Below, one piece after another: positions 52,908-62,585 of a stretch of DNA of 64,000 bases (position 1 is its first letter; each line of letters starts with the position of its first letter). The stretch is from contig NZ_FOXM01000014.1 of the NCBI RefSeq assembly GCF_900115715.1, positions 1 through 64,000 on the forward strand, given 5' to 3'. The notes under the pieces were generated by a model. That model was not told the origin of the DNA, searched no databases, and was given only the letters and a program-made list of their open reading frames with translations. The DNA is from Geopseudomonas sagittaria (GTDB lineage: Bacteria; Pseudomonadota; Gammaproteobacteria; Pseudomonadales; Pseudomonadaceae). Made by a program: the position numbers and the translations under genes.

Positions 52908-53437
52908 GCGGTCTCCTTGAGTTGTTCTTCGAGTACGGGGGCAGCGAACGGGCCGGCGCGGTAGAGCACTTCGTCCGCGTGCCGGCCGGCGAAGTGCTCG
53001 GCCCGCGAGAACAGGGTGCGGGTGCTGTAGTCGGCGCCGAGGCGGGCGAAGGCGCGGCGGAACAGCGCCTGCGAGGCGGCGTTGTCCGGCGAGATGGTGG
53101 TCTCCAGGTAGCGCACGCCGCGCTCGGCGGCGACTCTGGCGGTCAGGACCAGCAGCATGCGCAGGGCCAGGCCCTGGCCGCGCATCGAGGCATCTACGGC
53201 GACCTGCCAGACGAACAGGGTGTCCGGACGCGAGGGCGGACAGTACCCGGAGATGAAACCGACCAGCTGGCCCGAGGCATCCTCGGCGGCGATGGCGGTA
53301 TCGGCAAAATCGGCACATTGCAGCAGATTGCAGTACACCGAATTGGTATCCAGCGGCGGGCAATTGGCCACCAGCTGATGGAGGTTGTATCCGTCGCTGT
53401 CGGTTGGACGACGGAGCGTGACGGGGGAACTTGGCAA
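52904..53437 (-). CDS. ectA: L-2,4-diaminobutyric acid acetyltransferase
   Basis: A 177-residue GNAT acetyltransferase that acetylates diaminobutyrate. [20 protein letters not shown] at the start, [20 protein letters not shown] (acetyl-CoA motif R-G-Q-G-L-A) and the [15 protein letters not shown] segment are typical. Start: TTG 53437 with AAGGA 7 nt upstream; there is no suitable in-frame ATG. This is the first gene of ectABCD-ask and follows a 490-bp AT-rich leader. Confidence 0.95.
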   Translation of the reverse strand: MPSSPVTLRRPTDSDGYNLHQLVANCPPLDTNSVYCNLLQCADFADTAIAAEDASGQLVGFISGYCPPSRPDTLFVWQVAVDASMRGQGLALRMLLVLTARVAAERGVRYLETTISPDNAASQALFRRAFARLGADYSTRTLFSRAEHFAGRHADEVLYRAGPFAAPVLEEQLKETA

Positions 53438-53928
53438 AACGGAATCCTTGGGGTTTGTTGTCGAAATCCTTATTCAGGCAAACACATGAAGTTGCAGGGC
53501 GCAACCCGCAATCGCCCCGAGCGGGCGCAATATCGCGGCATATGCCGGTCTCCTGCGGCGCTGCGAGATGGCGCGAGTGAACTTCGCCTTCAAAAATCAA
53601 GTCATTGATTTAAAAGGGATAAATTTGCAAATTGAGCCGCGGCGCCAGGCACCATGATGGCGCCGCGAAGCCTTTGAAATATTTTGTTACTTATCCGCAG
53701 GCATACACGACAATTCCGCCGCCGATAGCGGCGGCAATTAGTGCGAGGAATTCCAAGATTGCTCGCCGATAATTAGCCGATATATGTGCGCCGGCAATAA
53801 GCCGGTCCGGCCAACAGCGGCGGATATATTCAGGCGGTGTGTGGCGAGTTTATTGGCATGACCAAAACATGAACTTCGTCATATACCCGCGACAGGGCTG
53901 CAGGCCCCTGTCGCGGTGCCTGGCGGGT
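53438..53928. other. 491-bp AT-rich region upstream of ectA
   Basis: It holds the ectA promoter region and the 3' flank of zwf. Features: GCCGATA repeated directly at 53721, 53765 and 53776; a hairpin with CCGCCGCCGATAGCGGCGG at about 53717-53735; and GCCGGCAATAAGCCGGTCCGGC at about 53790-53811. Base composition is strikingly lower in GC than flanking genes. No gene is seen. Confidence 0.55.
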
Positions 53929-55392
53929 TCAGCCGTGCCAGTGACGGCCCTGCAGTTCGAGCAGGCTGCGGGCCTGCTCCGGTCCCGCCGAGCCGGCCGG
54001 ATAGGGGCGCGGTTTCTGGTAGTACTCGTGCCAGCCCTCGAGGATCGGGCTGACCCAGCGCCAGGCGGCTTCCACCTCGTCCTTGCGCATGAACAGGGTC
54101 GGGTCGCCCTCGATCACGTCGAGCAGCAGGCGCTCGTAGGCCTCCCAGCGGCGCTGGCGGGAGAAGGCGGTGGCCAGGTTGAGGTCCAGCTCGACCGGCT
54201 CCAGGGTCATGCCCTTGCCCGGAGTCTTGGCCATCAGCTGCAGGCTGATGCGCTCCTCGGGCTGCAGGCGGATCAGCAGGCGGTTGGCGTGCTCCGGGGC
54301 GCCGGGGAACAGGCTGTGCGGCACCGGCTTGAACTGGATGACGATCTCCGAGCACTTGCGCTGCAGGCGCTTGCCGGTGCGCAGGTAGAACGGCACGCCG
54401 GCCCAGCGCCAGTTGTCGATCTCTGCCTGCACGGCGACGAAGGTCTCGGTGTCGCTGTCGTTGTCGACGTTCTTCTCGAAGTAGTAGGCGGGCACTTCCT
54501 GGCCGCCGATGTGCCCGCTGCTGTACTGGCCGCGCACGGTCTTGTCGCGCACGTCGAGGCCGACCAGCGGCTTGAGCGCCTGGAGGATCTTCACCTTCTC
54601 GTTGCGCACCGCCTCGGCGTCGAAGCGCACCGGCGCCTCCATGGCCACCAGGCAGAGCAGCTGCAGCAGGTGGTTCTGCAGCATGTCGCGCATCGCCCCG
54701 GCCTGGTCGTAGTAGCCGCCGCGGTTCTCCACGCCGAGGGTCTCGAGCACGCTGATCTGCACGTGGTCGATGTGCCCGGCGCGCCACACCGGCTCGAACA
54801 GGGCGTTGGCGAAGCGCAGCGCCATCAGGTTCTGCACGGTCTCCTTGCCCAGGTAGTGGTCGATGCGGAACACCTGCGACTCGTCGAACACCTTGCCGAT
54901 CGCCGCGGTGATTGCCAGCGCCGACTGCAGCGAGTGGCCGATCGGCTTCTCCAGCACGATGCGCGTGTCGGCCCCGGCCAGGCCGGCGATGGCCAGGTTG
55001 GCGGCGATCGGCGCGAACAGCTGCGGCGCGGTGGCCAGGTAGTAGATGCGCCCGCGCCCGCAGGCGCCGCCCAGGCGCTGGGCCAGGCGGCCGAATTCGG
55101 CGCTCTGCGCGGCATCCATGGCGAAGTAGTCGAGGCGCGCGGCGAAGCTCTGCCAGGTGTCGGCGACGAAGTCGGCGCGGGCGACCTGCGCCCGGCAGTG
55201 GCGCTCGGCCAGCGCCTGGTAGGCCTCGCGGCTCAGCGCCGTGCGGGCCAGGGCGAGGATGCGCAGATCGGCGGGCAACCGTCGCTCGCGGTGCAGGTGG
55301 TAGAGTGCCGGCAGCAGCTTGTGCAGGGCCAGATCGCCGGTGCCGCCGAACACCAGCATGTCGCAGGGAAGAACGGGTGAAAGGGACGGCAC
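53929..55392 (-). CDS. zwf: Glucose-6-phosphate 1-dehydrogenase
   Basis: A 487-residue NAD(P)-dependent enzyme producing 6-phosphogluconolactone for the Entner-Doudoroff and pentose phosphate routes. Coenzyme site FGGTGDLALHKLLPAL, active-site RIDHYLGKE and the C-terminal DEVEAAWRWVSPILEGW confirm it. The start is GTG 55392 with GGAGA 7 nt upstream. It is divergent from hexR with a perfect HexR-type box in the shared gap. Neither pgl nor eda follows, unlike the usual zwf-pgl-eda operon; the next element downstream is the ectoine region. Confidence 0.95.
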   Translation of the reverse strand: MPSLSPVLPCDMLVFGGTGDLALHKLLPALYHLHRERRLPADLRILALARTALSREAYQALAERHCRAQVARADFVADTWQSFAARLDYFAMDAAQSAEFGRLAQRLGGACGRGRIYYLATAPQLFAPIAANLAIAGLAGADTRIVLEKPIGHSLQSALAITAAIGKVFDESQVFRIDHYLGKETVQNLMALRFANALFEPVWRAGHIDHVQISVLETLGVENRGGYYDQAGAMRDMLQNHLLQLLCLVAMEAPVRFDAEAVRNEKVKILQALKPLVGLDVRDKTVRGQYSSGHIGGQEVPAYYFEKNVDNDSDTETFVAVQAEIDNWRWAGVPFYLRTGKRLQRKCSEIVIQFKPVPHSLFPGAPEHANRLLIRLQPEERISLQLMAKTPGKGMTLEPVELDLNLATAFSRQRRWEAYERLLLDVIEGDPTLFMRKDEVEAAWRWVSPILEGWHEYYQKPRPYPAGSAGPEQARSLLELQGRHWHG

Positions 55393-55433
55393 AGGGTGTC
55401 TCCGACGCGGTTTGCCTGGGCGCTGGCGCAGCT

Positions 55434-55452
55434 TTTGTAGTATAACTACAAA
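55434..55452. promoter_or_regulatory. HexR-type operator between zwf and hexR
   Basis: TTTGTAGTATAACTACAAA: TTGTAGT, spacer ATA, ACTACAA, a perfect 7-bp inverted repeat extended by one pair. It matches the TTGT-N-ACAA form reported for HexR. It lies 44 bp upstream of hexR and 42 bp from zwf. Confidence 0.85.
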
Positions 55453-55495
55453 GTTACTACCTCCGGCTTTTGCCGATCATAACCGAGTCCGCGCC

Positions 55496-56377
55496 GTGAA
55501 TCTGTTGCAACACATTGCCCAATCCCGCGCCCTGCTGCGCAAGTCGGAGCTCAAGGTCGCCGACTACGTGCTGCAGGACCCGGCGGCCGTCATGCATAGC
55601 TCGATGGCCGACCTCGCCCACCAGGTCGGCATCAGCGAGCCGACCATCGTGCGCTTCTGCCGCGCCATCGGCTGCTCGGGGTTCCAGGACCTCAAGCTCA
55701 AGCTGGCGCAGAGTCTGGCCGCCGGCGCCAGCTTCGGCCAGTTCGCCATCCACGAGGAAGACTCGCTGGCCGACTTCAGCCTGAAGATCTTCGACACCAC
55801 CCTGCACACCCTGATCGAGGTGCGCGAGCACCTCAACATGCAGGCCCTGGAGCGGGCGATCAACGCCATCGCCAACGCCCAGCGCGTCGAGTTCTACGGC
55901 TTCGGCGCCTCCGGCGCGGTGGCCGCCGACGCCCAGCACAAGTTCTTCCGCCTGCTGCTGACCGCCGCTGCCTATTCCGACCCGCACATGCAGGCGATGA
56001 GCGCGGTGACCTTGAAGCCCGGCGACGTGGCGATCTGCATCTCGCAGTCCGGGCGCTCCAAGGACCTGCTGACCACCGCCAACCTGGTGCGCGAAAGCGG
56101 TGCGACGCTGATCACCCTGTGCCCCAGCCAGACCCCGCTGGCCGACCTGGCCACCGTCAACCTGGCCATCGACGTGCAGGAGGACACCGAGATCTACACC
56201 CCGCTGACCTCGCGGATCGCCCACCTGGTGGTGATCGACGTGCTGGCGATGGGCGTGGCCATGGCCCGCGGCCCGGACCTGGTCAACCACCTGAAGAGCG
56301 TCAAGCGCAGCCTGCGCAGCCTGCGCCTGTCGCCGAAGACCGCCAAGCCCAGCGAGGACGGCCCGGCCGGCGCCTGA
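55496..56377 (+). CDS. hexR: HexR, RpiR-family repressor
   Basis: A 293-residue RpiR-family regulator. The N-terminal HTH (about residues 1-77) includes HQVGISEPTIVRFCRAIGCSG, and the C-terminal SIS sugar-phosphate domain (about 110-260) includes FYGFGASGAVAADAQHK and ICISQSGRSKDLL. HexR represses glucose-catabolism genes and is released by 2-keto-3-deoxy-6-phosphogluconate (known for Pseudomonas). GTG 55496 is the only start giving the family N-terminus; its ribosome-binding site is weak. The operator lies just upstream. Confidence 0.93.
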   Translation: MNLLQHIAQSRALLRKSELKVADYVLQDPAAVMHSSMADLAHQVGISEPTIVRFCRAIGCSGFQDLKLKLAQSLAAGASFGQFAIHEEDSLADFSLKIFDTTLHTLIEVREHLNMQALERAINAIANAQRVEFYGFGASGAVAADAQHKFFRLLLTAAAYSDPHMQAMSAVTLKPGDVAICISQSGRSKDLLTTANLVRESGATLITLCPSQTPLADLATVNLAIDVQEDTEIYTPLTSRIAHLVVIDVLAMGVAMARGPDLVNHLKSVKRSLRSLRLSPKTAKPSEDGPAGA

Positions 56378-56530
56378 GCCGCCGCTGCCCGCCGCCCACC
56401 CTCTCCTCTCAGCGGGAGAGGGGCTCTCCCCACGCCACTGTCACGCCGGCGTCACCGCTTCGCCGTCAAGCCGTCACCTGGCACGCGTCATGCTGCAACT
56501 CCCGGAATCACTCGAGATGGGAGAGACGCC

Positions 56531-56755
56531 ATGCCCCGCCACCATGCTGTCAACGTCGCCACCGATTTCCCCCGCCTGGACGCCAAGACCCGCCGCAAGC
56601 TGGAAGACCAGCGGCGCATGGCCTTCCGCCGGGCCATCGAGCAGCACAACGAAGAACGCCGCCTCAACCAGGCGATCGACGACTATCCCGAGCTGATCGC
56701 CATCAACTACGTGCGCGCGCTGCGCGCCGAAACGCGCCGCCAGCCCGGCGCATAA
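56531..56755 (+). CDS. Small charged protein (PA3496-like)
   Basis: A 74-residue, Arg- and Glu-rich helical protein: KTRRKLEDQRRMAFRRAIEQ followed by EERRLNQAIDDYPELI. The pattern recalls the PA3496-like small 'putative envelope integrity' proteins of pseudomonads, but this is from memory. GGGAGAG precedes ATG 56531. It stands alone between hexR and pycR on the plus strand. Confidence 0.75.
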   Translation: MPRHHAVNVATDFPRLDAKTRRKLEDQRRMAFRRAIEQHNEERRLNQAIDDYPELIAINYVRALRAETRRQPGA

Positions 56756-56780
56756 GCGCGGGCGACAGCGCCGGGCGCGG

Positions 56781-57710
56781 TCAGATCGCCAGGCTGAGCG
56801 CGTTGATCTGCGCCCGGCTGCTGCGGATGAACTCGAGGAAGGCCAGCGCCACCGGGCTCAGCCGCCGGTCGCGCGGATGCACCACGCACCAGCTGTGCTG
56901 CAGCGGCAGCTCGGCCACCGGCAGCTCGCACAGGCGGCCGCTGGCCAGCTCCAGGCTCACCGCATGGCGCGGCAGCAGGGCCAGGCCGAGACCGGCCAGC
57001 ACGCCGGCGCGCTGCGCTTCCTGGGAGCCGAGCTGCTGGGTATCGGCGAAGTGCGCCCGCTTGTCGTGGCAGAACGCCTCGCAGGCCTGGCGGGTGCCGG
57101 AACCCGGCTCGCGGACCAGCAGCGGCCAGGCGGTCAGCTCCTGCAGGCTGAGCCGCTCGCGCTGGCACAGCGGATGCCCGGCCGGCGCCACGGCGACGAT
57201 CTGGTTGGTGAGAAACGGCATGAACTCCAGGTTCATGCCGGTGGGCACCTGGGAGAGGATCATCAGCTCGTCGCGGCTGACGCTCATCCGCCGCAGTGCG
57301 TGGGCATGACTGGCGACGGTGAGCTGCAGGCCGACCTGCGGATGCTGCTCGCGGAAGGCGGCGAACAGGTGCGGCACCACGTACTCGGCACTGGACTCCA
57401 CGGTCAGGCTGAGCTGGCCCTGCAGCGAGCCCTCCAGGTCGGAGAGCTGCATGTCGAGGCTCTCGAGGCGGCCGAAGATGTCGGCGCCGGCACGGCGCAG
57501 CGCCTCGGCGGCGTCGGTGAGGTAGAGCTTCTTGCCGACGTACTCGAACAGCGGCTGGCCGACCAGCTCCTCGAGCTGGCGGACCTGCAGGCTGACCGCC
57601 GGCTGGGTGAGGGCCATCTCCTCGGCGGCGCGACTGTAGGAGCGGGTCTCGCACACCGCACGGAACACCTGCAGCTGGCGCAGGGTGAGACGCATCAGGG
57701 ACTTGCGCAT
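56781..57710 (-). CDS. pycR: LysR-family regulator of pyruvate carboxylase
   Basis: A 309-residue LysR regulator with the HTH in RSYSRAAEEMALTQPAVSLQ and an effector domain with AGVLAGLGLALLPRHAV. Its position directly divergent from pycA corresponds to the P. aeruginosa regulator called PycR, which affects virulence traits. GAGG is close to ATG 57710; an alternative MRLTLRQ start lies 15 nt in. The 266-bp gap to pycA contains the palindrome TTATGCATAA. Confidence 0.88.
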   Translation of the reverse strand: MRKSLMRLTLRQLQVFRAVCETRSYSRAAEEMALTQPAVSLQVRQLEELVGQPLFEYVGKKLYLTDAAEALRRAGADIFGRLESLDMQLSDLEGSLQGQLSLTVESSAEYVVPHLFAAFREQHPQVGLQLTVASHAHALRRMSVSRDELMILSQVPTGMNLEFMPFLTNQIVAVAPAGHPLCQRERLSLQELTAWPLLVREPGSGTRQACEAFCHDKRAHFADTQQLGSQEAQRAGVLAGLGLALLPRHAVSLELASGRLCELPVAELPLQHSWCVVHPRDRRLSPVALAFLEFIRSSRAQINALSLAI

Positions 57711-57863
57711 GGGGACCTCGGCAATGGCTGAACGAAGGCCGGCAGCGGTGTGCAACCGGCCTGTAACCGGGTTGCAACATGTAGCGACGTTCGCCGCGTC
57801 ACATCCGACTGATTGGCTGCAGCCCAGGAAATCCGGGACTTCCGCCAATGTATAAGCTGTAGT

Positions 57864-57873
57864 TTATGCATAA
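57864..57873. promoter_or_regulatory. Palindrome in the pycR-pycA intergenic region
   Basis: TTATGCATAA, a perfect 10-bp palindrome within an AT-rich stretch (about 57850-57900), 104 bp upstream of pycA and about 154 bp from pycR. Plausible LysR-type site. Confidence 0.5.
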
Positions 57874-57976
57874 CCTAACAAATATTCATTTTTCTTAATC
57901 CACCCCTCGGCGCTAGGGTATTTGCACCTGCCGCCTGACCGGCCGGGTCAGCCAGCCCAGACCGAGGGAGACCTCC

Positions 57977-59392
<1,416 letters not shown>

Positions 59393-59401
59393 GGAATTGA
59401 G

Positions 59402-61210
59402 ATGAACAAGAAGATCACCGTCACCGATACCATCCTGCGTGATGCGCACCAGTCGCTGCTGGCCACCCGCATGCGCCTCGAGGACATGCTGCCGATCTGC
59501 GCCAAGCTCGACCAGGTCGGCTACTGGTCGCTGGAAGTCTGGGGCGGCGCCACCTTCGACGCCTGCGTGCGCTTCCTCAAGGAAGATCCGTGGGAGCGCC
59601 TGCGCCAGCTGCGCGCCGCGCTGCCCAACACCCGCCTGCAGATGCTCCTGCGCGGCCAGAACCTGCTCGGCTACCGCCACTACAGCGACGACGTGGTCAA
59701 GGCCTTCGTCGCCAAGGCGGCGGTCAACGGCATCGACGTGTTCCGCATCTTCGATGCGATGAACGACGTGCGCAACCTGCGCACCGCCATCGAGGCGGTC
59801 AAGGCCGCCGGCAAGCACGCCCAGGGCACCATCGCCTACACCACCAGCCCGGTGCACACCGTCGCGTCGTTCGTCGAGCTGGGCAAGCGCATGCAGGAGA
59901 AGGGCGTCGACTCTATCGCCATCAAGGACATGGCCGGCCTCTTGACCCCCTACGCCACCGCCGAACTGGTGCAGGCGCTGAAGGCCGAGATCGACCTGCC
60001 GATCTTCATCCACTCCCACGACACCGCCGGCATGGGCAGCATGTGCCAGCTCAAGGCCATCGAGGCCGGTGCCGACCACATCGACACCGCCATCTCCAGC
60101 TTCGCCTGGGGCACCAGCCACCCGGGCACCGAGTCGATGGTCGCCGCGCTGCGCGGCACCCCGTTCGACACCGGCCTGGACCTCGAGCTGCTGCAGGAGA
60201 TCGGCCTGTACTTCTACGGCGTGCGCAAGAAGTACCACCAGTTCGAGAGCGAGTTCACCTCCGTGGACACCCGCGTGCAGGTCAACCAGGTGCCGGGCGG
60301 CATGATGTCCAACCTGGCCAACCAGCTGAAGGAGCAGGGCGCCCTGCACCGCATCAACGAGGTGTTCGCGGAGATCCCGCGGGTGCGCGAAGACCTCGGC
60401 TTCCCGCCGCTGGTCACCCCGACCTCGCAGATCGTCGGCACCCAGGCGGTGTTCAACGTGCTGGCCGGCGAGCGCTACAAGACCATCACCAACGAGGTGA
60501 AGCTGTACCTGCAGGGCCGCTACGGCAAGGCGCCGGCGCCGGTCAACGAGCACCTGCGCTTCCAGGCGATCGGCAGCGAGGACGTCATCGACGTGCGCCC
60601 GGCCGACCTGCTGCAGCCGGAAATGGCCCGCCTGCGCGAGGAGATAGGCCCGCTGGCCAAGTCCGAAGAGGACGTGCTGACCTTCGCCATGTTCCCCGAC
60701 ATCGGTCGCAAGTTCCTCGAGGAGCGCGCCGCCGGCACCCTTACTCCTGAAGCGTTGCTGCCGCAGCCCGACGCCGCCGCGCGCCCGGCCGCCCAGGAAG
60801 GCGTGCCGACCGAGTTCGTGGTCGACGTGCACGGCGAGAGCTACCGCATCGACATCACCGGGGTCAGCGTGAAGAACGACGGCAAGCGCCACTTCTACCT
60901 GGCCATCGACGGCATGCCGGAGGAGGTGGTGTTCGAGCCGCTCAACGCATTCGTCGGCGGCGCCGCCAGCGGCAAGCGCAAGCAGAGCGCCGCGCCGGGC
61001 GACGTCAGCACCACCATGCCGGGCAACATCGTCGACGTGCTGGTGAAGGAAGGTGATGTGGTCAAGGCCGGCCAGCCGGTGCTGATCACCGAAGCAATGA
61101 AGATGGAGACCGAGGTGCAGGCGCCGCTCGCCGGCACCGTGAAGGCCGTCCATGTGGTTAAGGGCGACAGGGTCAATCCCGGTGAAGTACTCATCGAGAT
61201 TGGAAATTAA
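59402..61210 (+). CDS. pycB: Pyruvate carboxylase subunit B (carboxyltransferase with biotinyl domain)
   Basis: A 602-residue protein with the carboxyltransferase domain first (TDTILRDAHQSLLATRM, then SIAIKDMAGLLTPYATAELV). A linker follows, and a C-terminal biotinyl domain has EAMKMETEV (biotinylated K567). It transfers the carboxyl group from biotin to pyruvate, giving oxaloacetate. Sequence alone cannot separate it from oxaloacetate decarboxylase alpha (oadA), but the adjacent biotin carboxylase and lack of oadB/oadG point to pyruvate carboxylase. GAGGAATTG precedes ATG 59402, 9 bp after pycA. Confidence 0.93.
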   Translation: MNKKITVTDTILRDAHQSLLATRMRLEDMLPICAKLDQVGYWSLEVWGGATFDACVRFLKEDPWERLRQLRAALPNTRLQMLLRGQNLLGYRHYSDDVVKAFVAKAAVNGIDVFRIFDAMNDVRNLRTAIEAVKAAGKHAQGTIAYTTSPVHTVASFVELGKRMQEKGVDSIAIKDMAGLLTPYATAELVQALKAEIDLPIFIHSHDTAGMGSMCQLKAIEAGADHIDTAISSFAWGTSHPGTESMVAALRGTPFDTGLDLELLQEIGLYFYGVRKKYHQFESEFTSVDTRVQVNQVPGGMMSNLANQLKEQGALHRINEVFAEIPRVREDLGFPPLVTPTSQIVGTQAVFNVLAGERYKTITNEVKLYLQGRYGKAPAPVNEHLRFQAIGSEDVIDVRPADLLQPEMARLREEIGPLAKSEEDVLTFAMFPDIGRKFLEERAAGTLTPEALLPQPDAAARPAAQEGVPTEFVVDVHGESYRIDITGVSVKNDGKRHFYLAIDGMPEEVVFEPLNAFVGGAASGKRKQSAAPGDVSTTMPGNIVDVLVKEGDVVKAGQPVLITEAMKMETEVQAPLAGTVKAVHVVKGDRVNPGEVLIEIGN

Positions 61211-61218
61211 GTCCCTTG

Positions 61219-61248
61219 AAAGGGGAGCCGAATGGCTCCCCTTTTTTT
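61219..61248 (+). terminator. Rho-independent terminator after pycB
   Basis: GGGGAGCC (61222-61229), loop GAAT, GGCTCCCC (61234-61241), then seven T. It ends the pycAB transcript 49 bp before sbtA. Confidence 0.9.
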
Positions 61249-61296
61249 CATCTCGACTATAAGAACAACGACTGCCTGCATGCCCGAGGAGGGCCG

Positions 61297-62238
61297 ATGA
61301 GTCTCGACCCCGTTGTACTGTTCTTCGTCTTCGGCCTGACCGCCGGCCTGCTGAAGAGCGAGCTGAAGCTGCCGCCGGCGCTGTACGAAACCCTGTCCAT
61401 CGTCCTGCTGCTGGCCATCGGCCTGCACGGCGGCGTCGAGCTGGCTGAGCAGGCCAGCCCGGCGCTGCTCGGCCAGTCGGCGCTGGTGCTGGGCCTGGGC
61501 ATCGTCCTGCCGCTGCTGGCCTTCGCCCTGCTGCGCGTCCTGCGCTTCGACCGCATCAACGCCGCCAGCGTGGCGGCGCACTACGGCTCGGTGAGCGCCG
61601 GTACCTTCGCCGTGGTGGTCGCCTACCTGGCCTCGCGGGAGATCTTCTTCGAGAGCTACATGCCGCTGTTCGTGGCGATCCTCGAGATCCCGGCGATCCT
61701 GGTCGGCATCCTGCTGGCCAAGGGTGTCTCCCGCGACACCCACTGGAAGGAACTGGGCCGCGAGATCTTCCTCGGCAAGAGCATCATGCTGCTGCTCGGC
61801 GGCCTGGTGATCGGCGCGCTGGCCGGCAAGGAAGCGATCAAGCCGCTGGAGCCGCTGTACACGGGCATGTTCAAACCGGTGCTGGCGTTCTTCCTCCTCG
61901 AGATGGGCCTGATCGCCTCAGGGCAGCTCGGCTCGCTGCGCCAGTACGGCATGCGCCTGGCCGCCTTCGCCCTGTGCATGCCGCTGCTCGGCGCGCTGAT
62001 CGGCGCCCTGCTGGCGCGGCTGATGGGTCTGTCGCTGGGCGGCACGGCGATGCTCGCCACCTTGGCCGCCAGCGCCTCCTACATCGCCGTGCCGGCGGCC
62101 ATGCGCCTGGCGCTGCCCGAGGCCAATCCCTCGCTGTCGCTGACCGCCGCACTGGGGATCACCTTTCCCTTCAACATCCTGATCGGCATCCCGCTGTACC
62201 TGATGCTGGCCGAGCAACTGATCGCCTGGGGACTCTGA
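61297..62238 (+). CDS. SbtA-like sodium-dependent bicarbonate transporter
   Basis: A 313-residue membrane protein with ten hydrophobic helices. It has the SbtA-family layout: FFVFGLTAGLLKSELKLP at the start, YETLSIVLLLAIGLHGG, HYGSVSAGTFAVV and LGGTAMLATLAASASYIAVP in the second half. SbtA in cyanobacteria imports bicarbonate with sodium. GAGGAGGG precedes ATG 61297, 48 bp after the pycAB terminator. It is followed after 1 bp by a PII-like gene, the usual SbtB partner. A role in supplying bicarbonate to pyruvate carboxylase is inferred from this position. Confidence 0.9.
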   Translation: MSLDPVVLFFVFGLTAGLLKSELKLPPALYETLSIVLLLAIGLHGGVELAEQASPALLGQSALVLGLGIVLPLLAFALLRVLRFDRINAASVAAHYGSVSAGTFAVVVAYLASREIFFESYMPLFVAILEIPAILVGILLAKGVSRDTHWKELGREIFLGKSIMLLLGGLVIGALAGKEAIKPLEPLYTGMFKPVLAFFLLEMGLIASGQLGSLRQYGMRLAAFALCMPLLGALIGALLARLMGLSLGGTAMLATLAASASYIAVPAAMRLALPEANPSLSLTAALGITFPFNILIGIPLYLMLAEQLIAWGL

Positions 62239-62239
62239 C

Positions 62240-62554
62240 ATGGCCCACACCACCCTGCTCACCGTGATCTGCGAAGCGGCGCTGGAGCACAAGCTGGTCG
62301 CCGACCTCGAACAGCTCGGCGCGCCCGGCTGGACCCTCTCCGACGTGCGCGGCCGCGGCTCCCACGGCCTGCGCCGCGCCGACTGGGACACCGCCGGCAA
62401 CATCCGCGCCGAGATCCTCTGCGCGCGCGAGCTGGCCGAACGCATCGCCCGCCACCTGCAGGAACGCTACTACGCCAACTTCGCGATGATCTGCTACCTG
62501 GCCGAGGTGGAAGTGCTGCGCGCGGAGAAGTTCGTCGCCAAGCCGGCCGGTTGA
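62240..62554 (+). CDS. SbtB-like PII-family regulator
   Basis: A 104-residue PII-like protein: TLLTVICEAALEHKLVADLEQ, the T-loop region LSDVRGRGSHGLRRADWDTA and strand IRAEILCARELAERIARHL. It is adjacent to sbtA, as in cyanobacterial sbtAB. Cyanobacterial SbtB binds adenine nucleotides including cAMP and controls SbtA. The C-terminus ends EKFVAKPAG and lacks the CGPxGC motif known from many SbtB proteins, so redox or R-loop control is probably absent. ATG 62240 is 1 bp after the sbtA stop. Confidence 0.85.
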   Translation: MAHTTLLTVICEAALEHKLVADLEQLGAPGWTLSDVRGRGSHGLRRADWDTAGNIRAEILCARELAERIARHLQERYYANFAMICYLAEVEVLRAEKFVAKPAG

Positions 62555-62578
62555 CTTTAAAGACAATCGGTCTAATAT
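62551..62578 (+). promoter_or_regulatory. Promoter with embedded TetR operator upstream of the acuR-like gene
   Basis: -35 TTGACT (62551-62556), -10 TAATAT (62573-62578), spacer 16 bp. AGACAATCGGTCT (62561-62573) in the spacer has AGAC/GTCT arms. The -10 ends 7 bp from ATG 62586, so the transcript may be leaderless. Confidence 0.7.
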
Positions 62579-62585
62579 TCACCCC

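Noticed and set aside
59402-61210. Oxaloacetate decarboxylase sodium pump alpha subunit
   Set aside because: No oadB or oadG gene follows; the partner biotin carboxylase gene directly upstream indicates pyruvate carboxylase.
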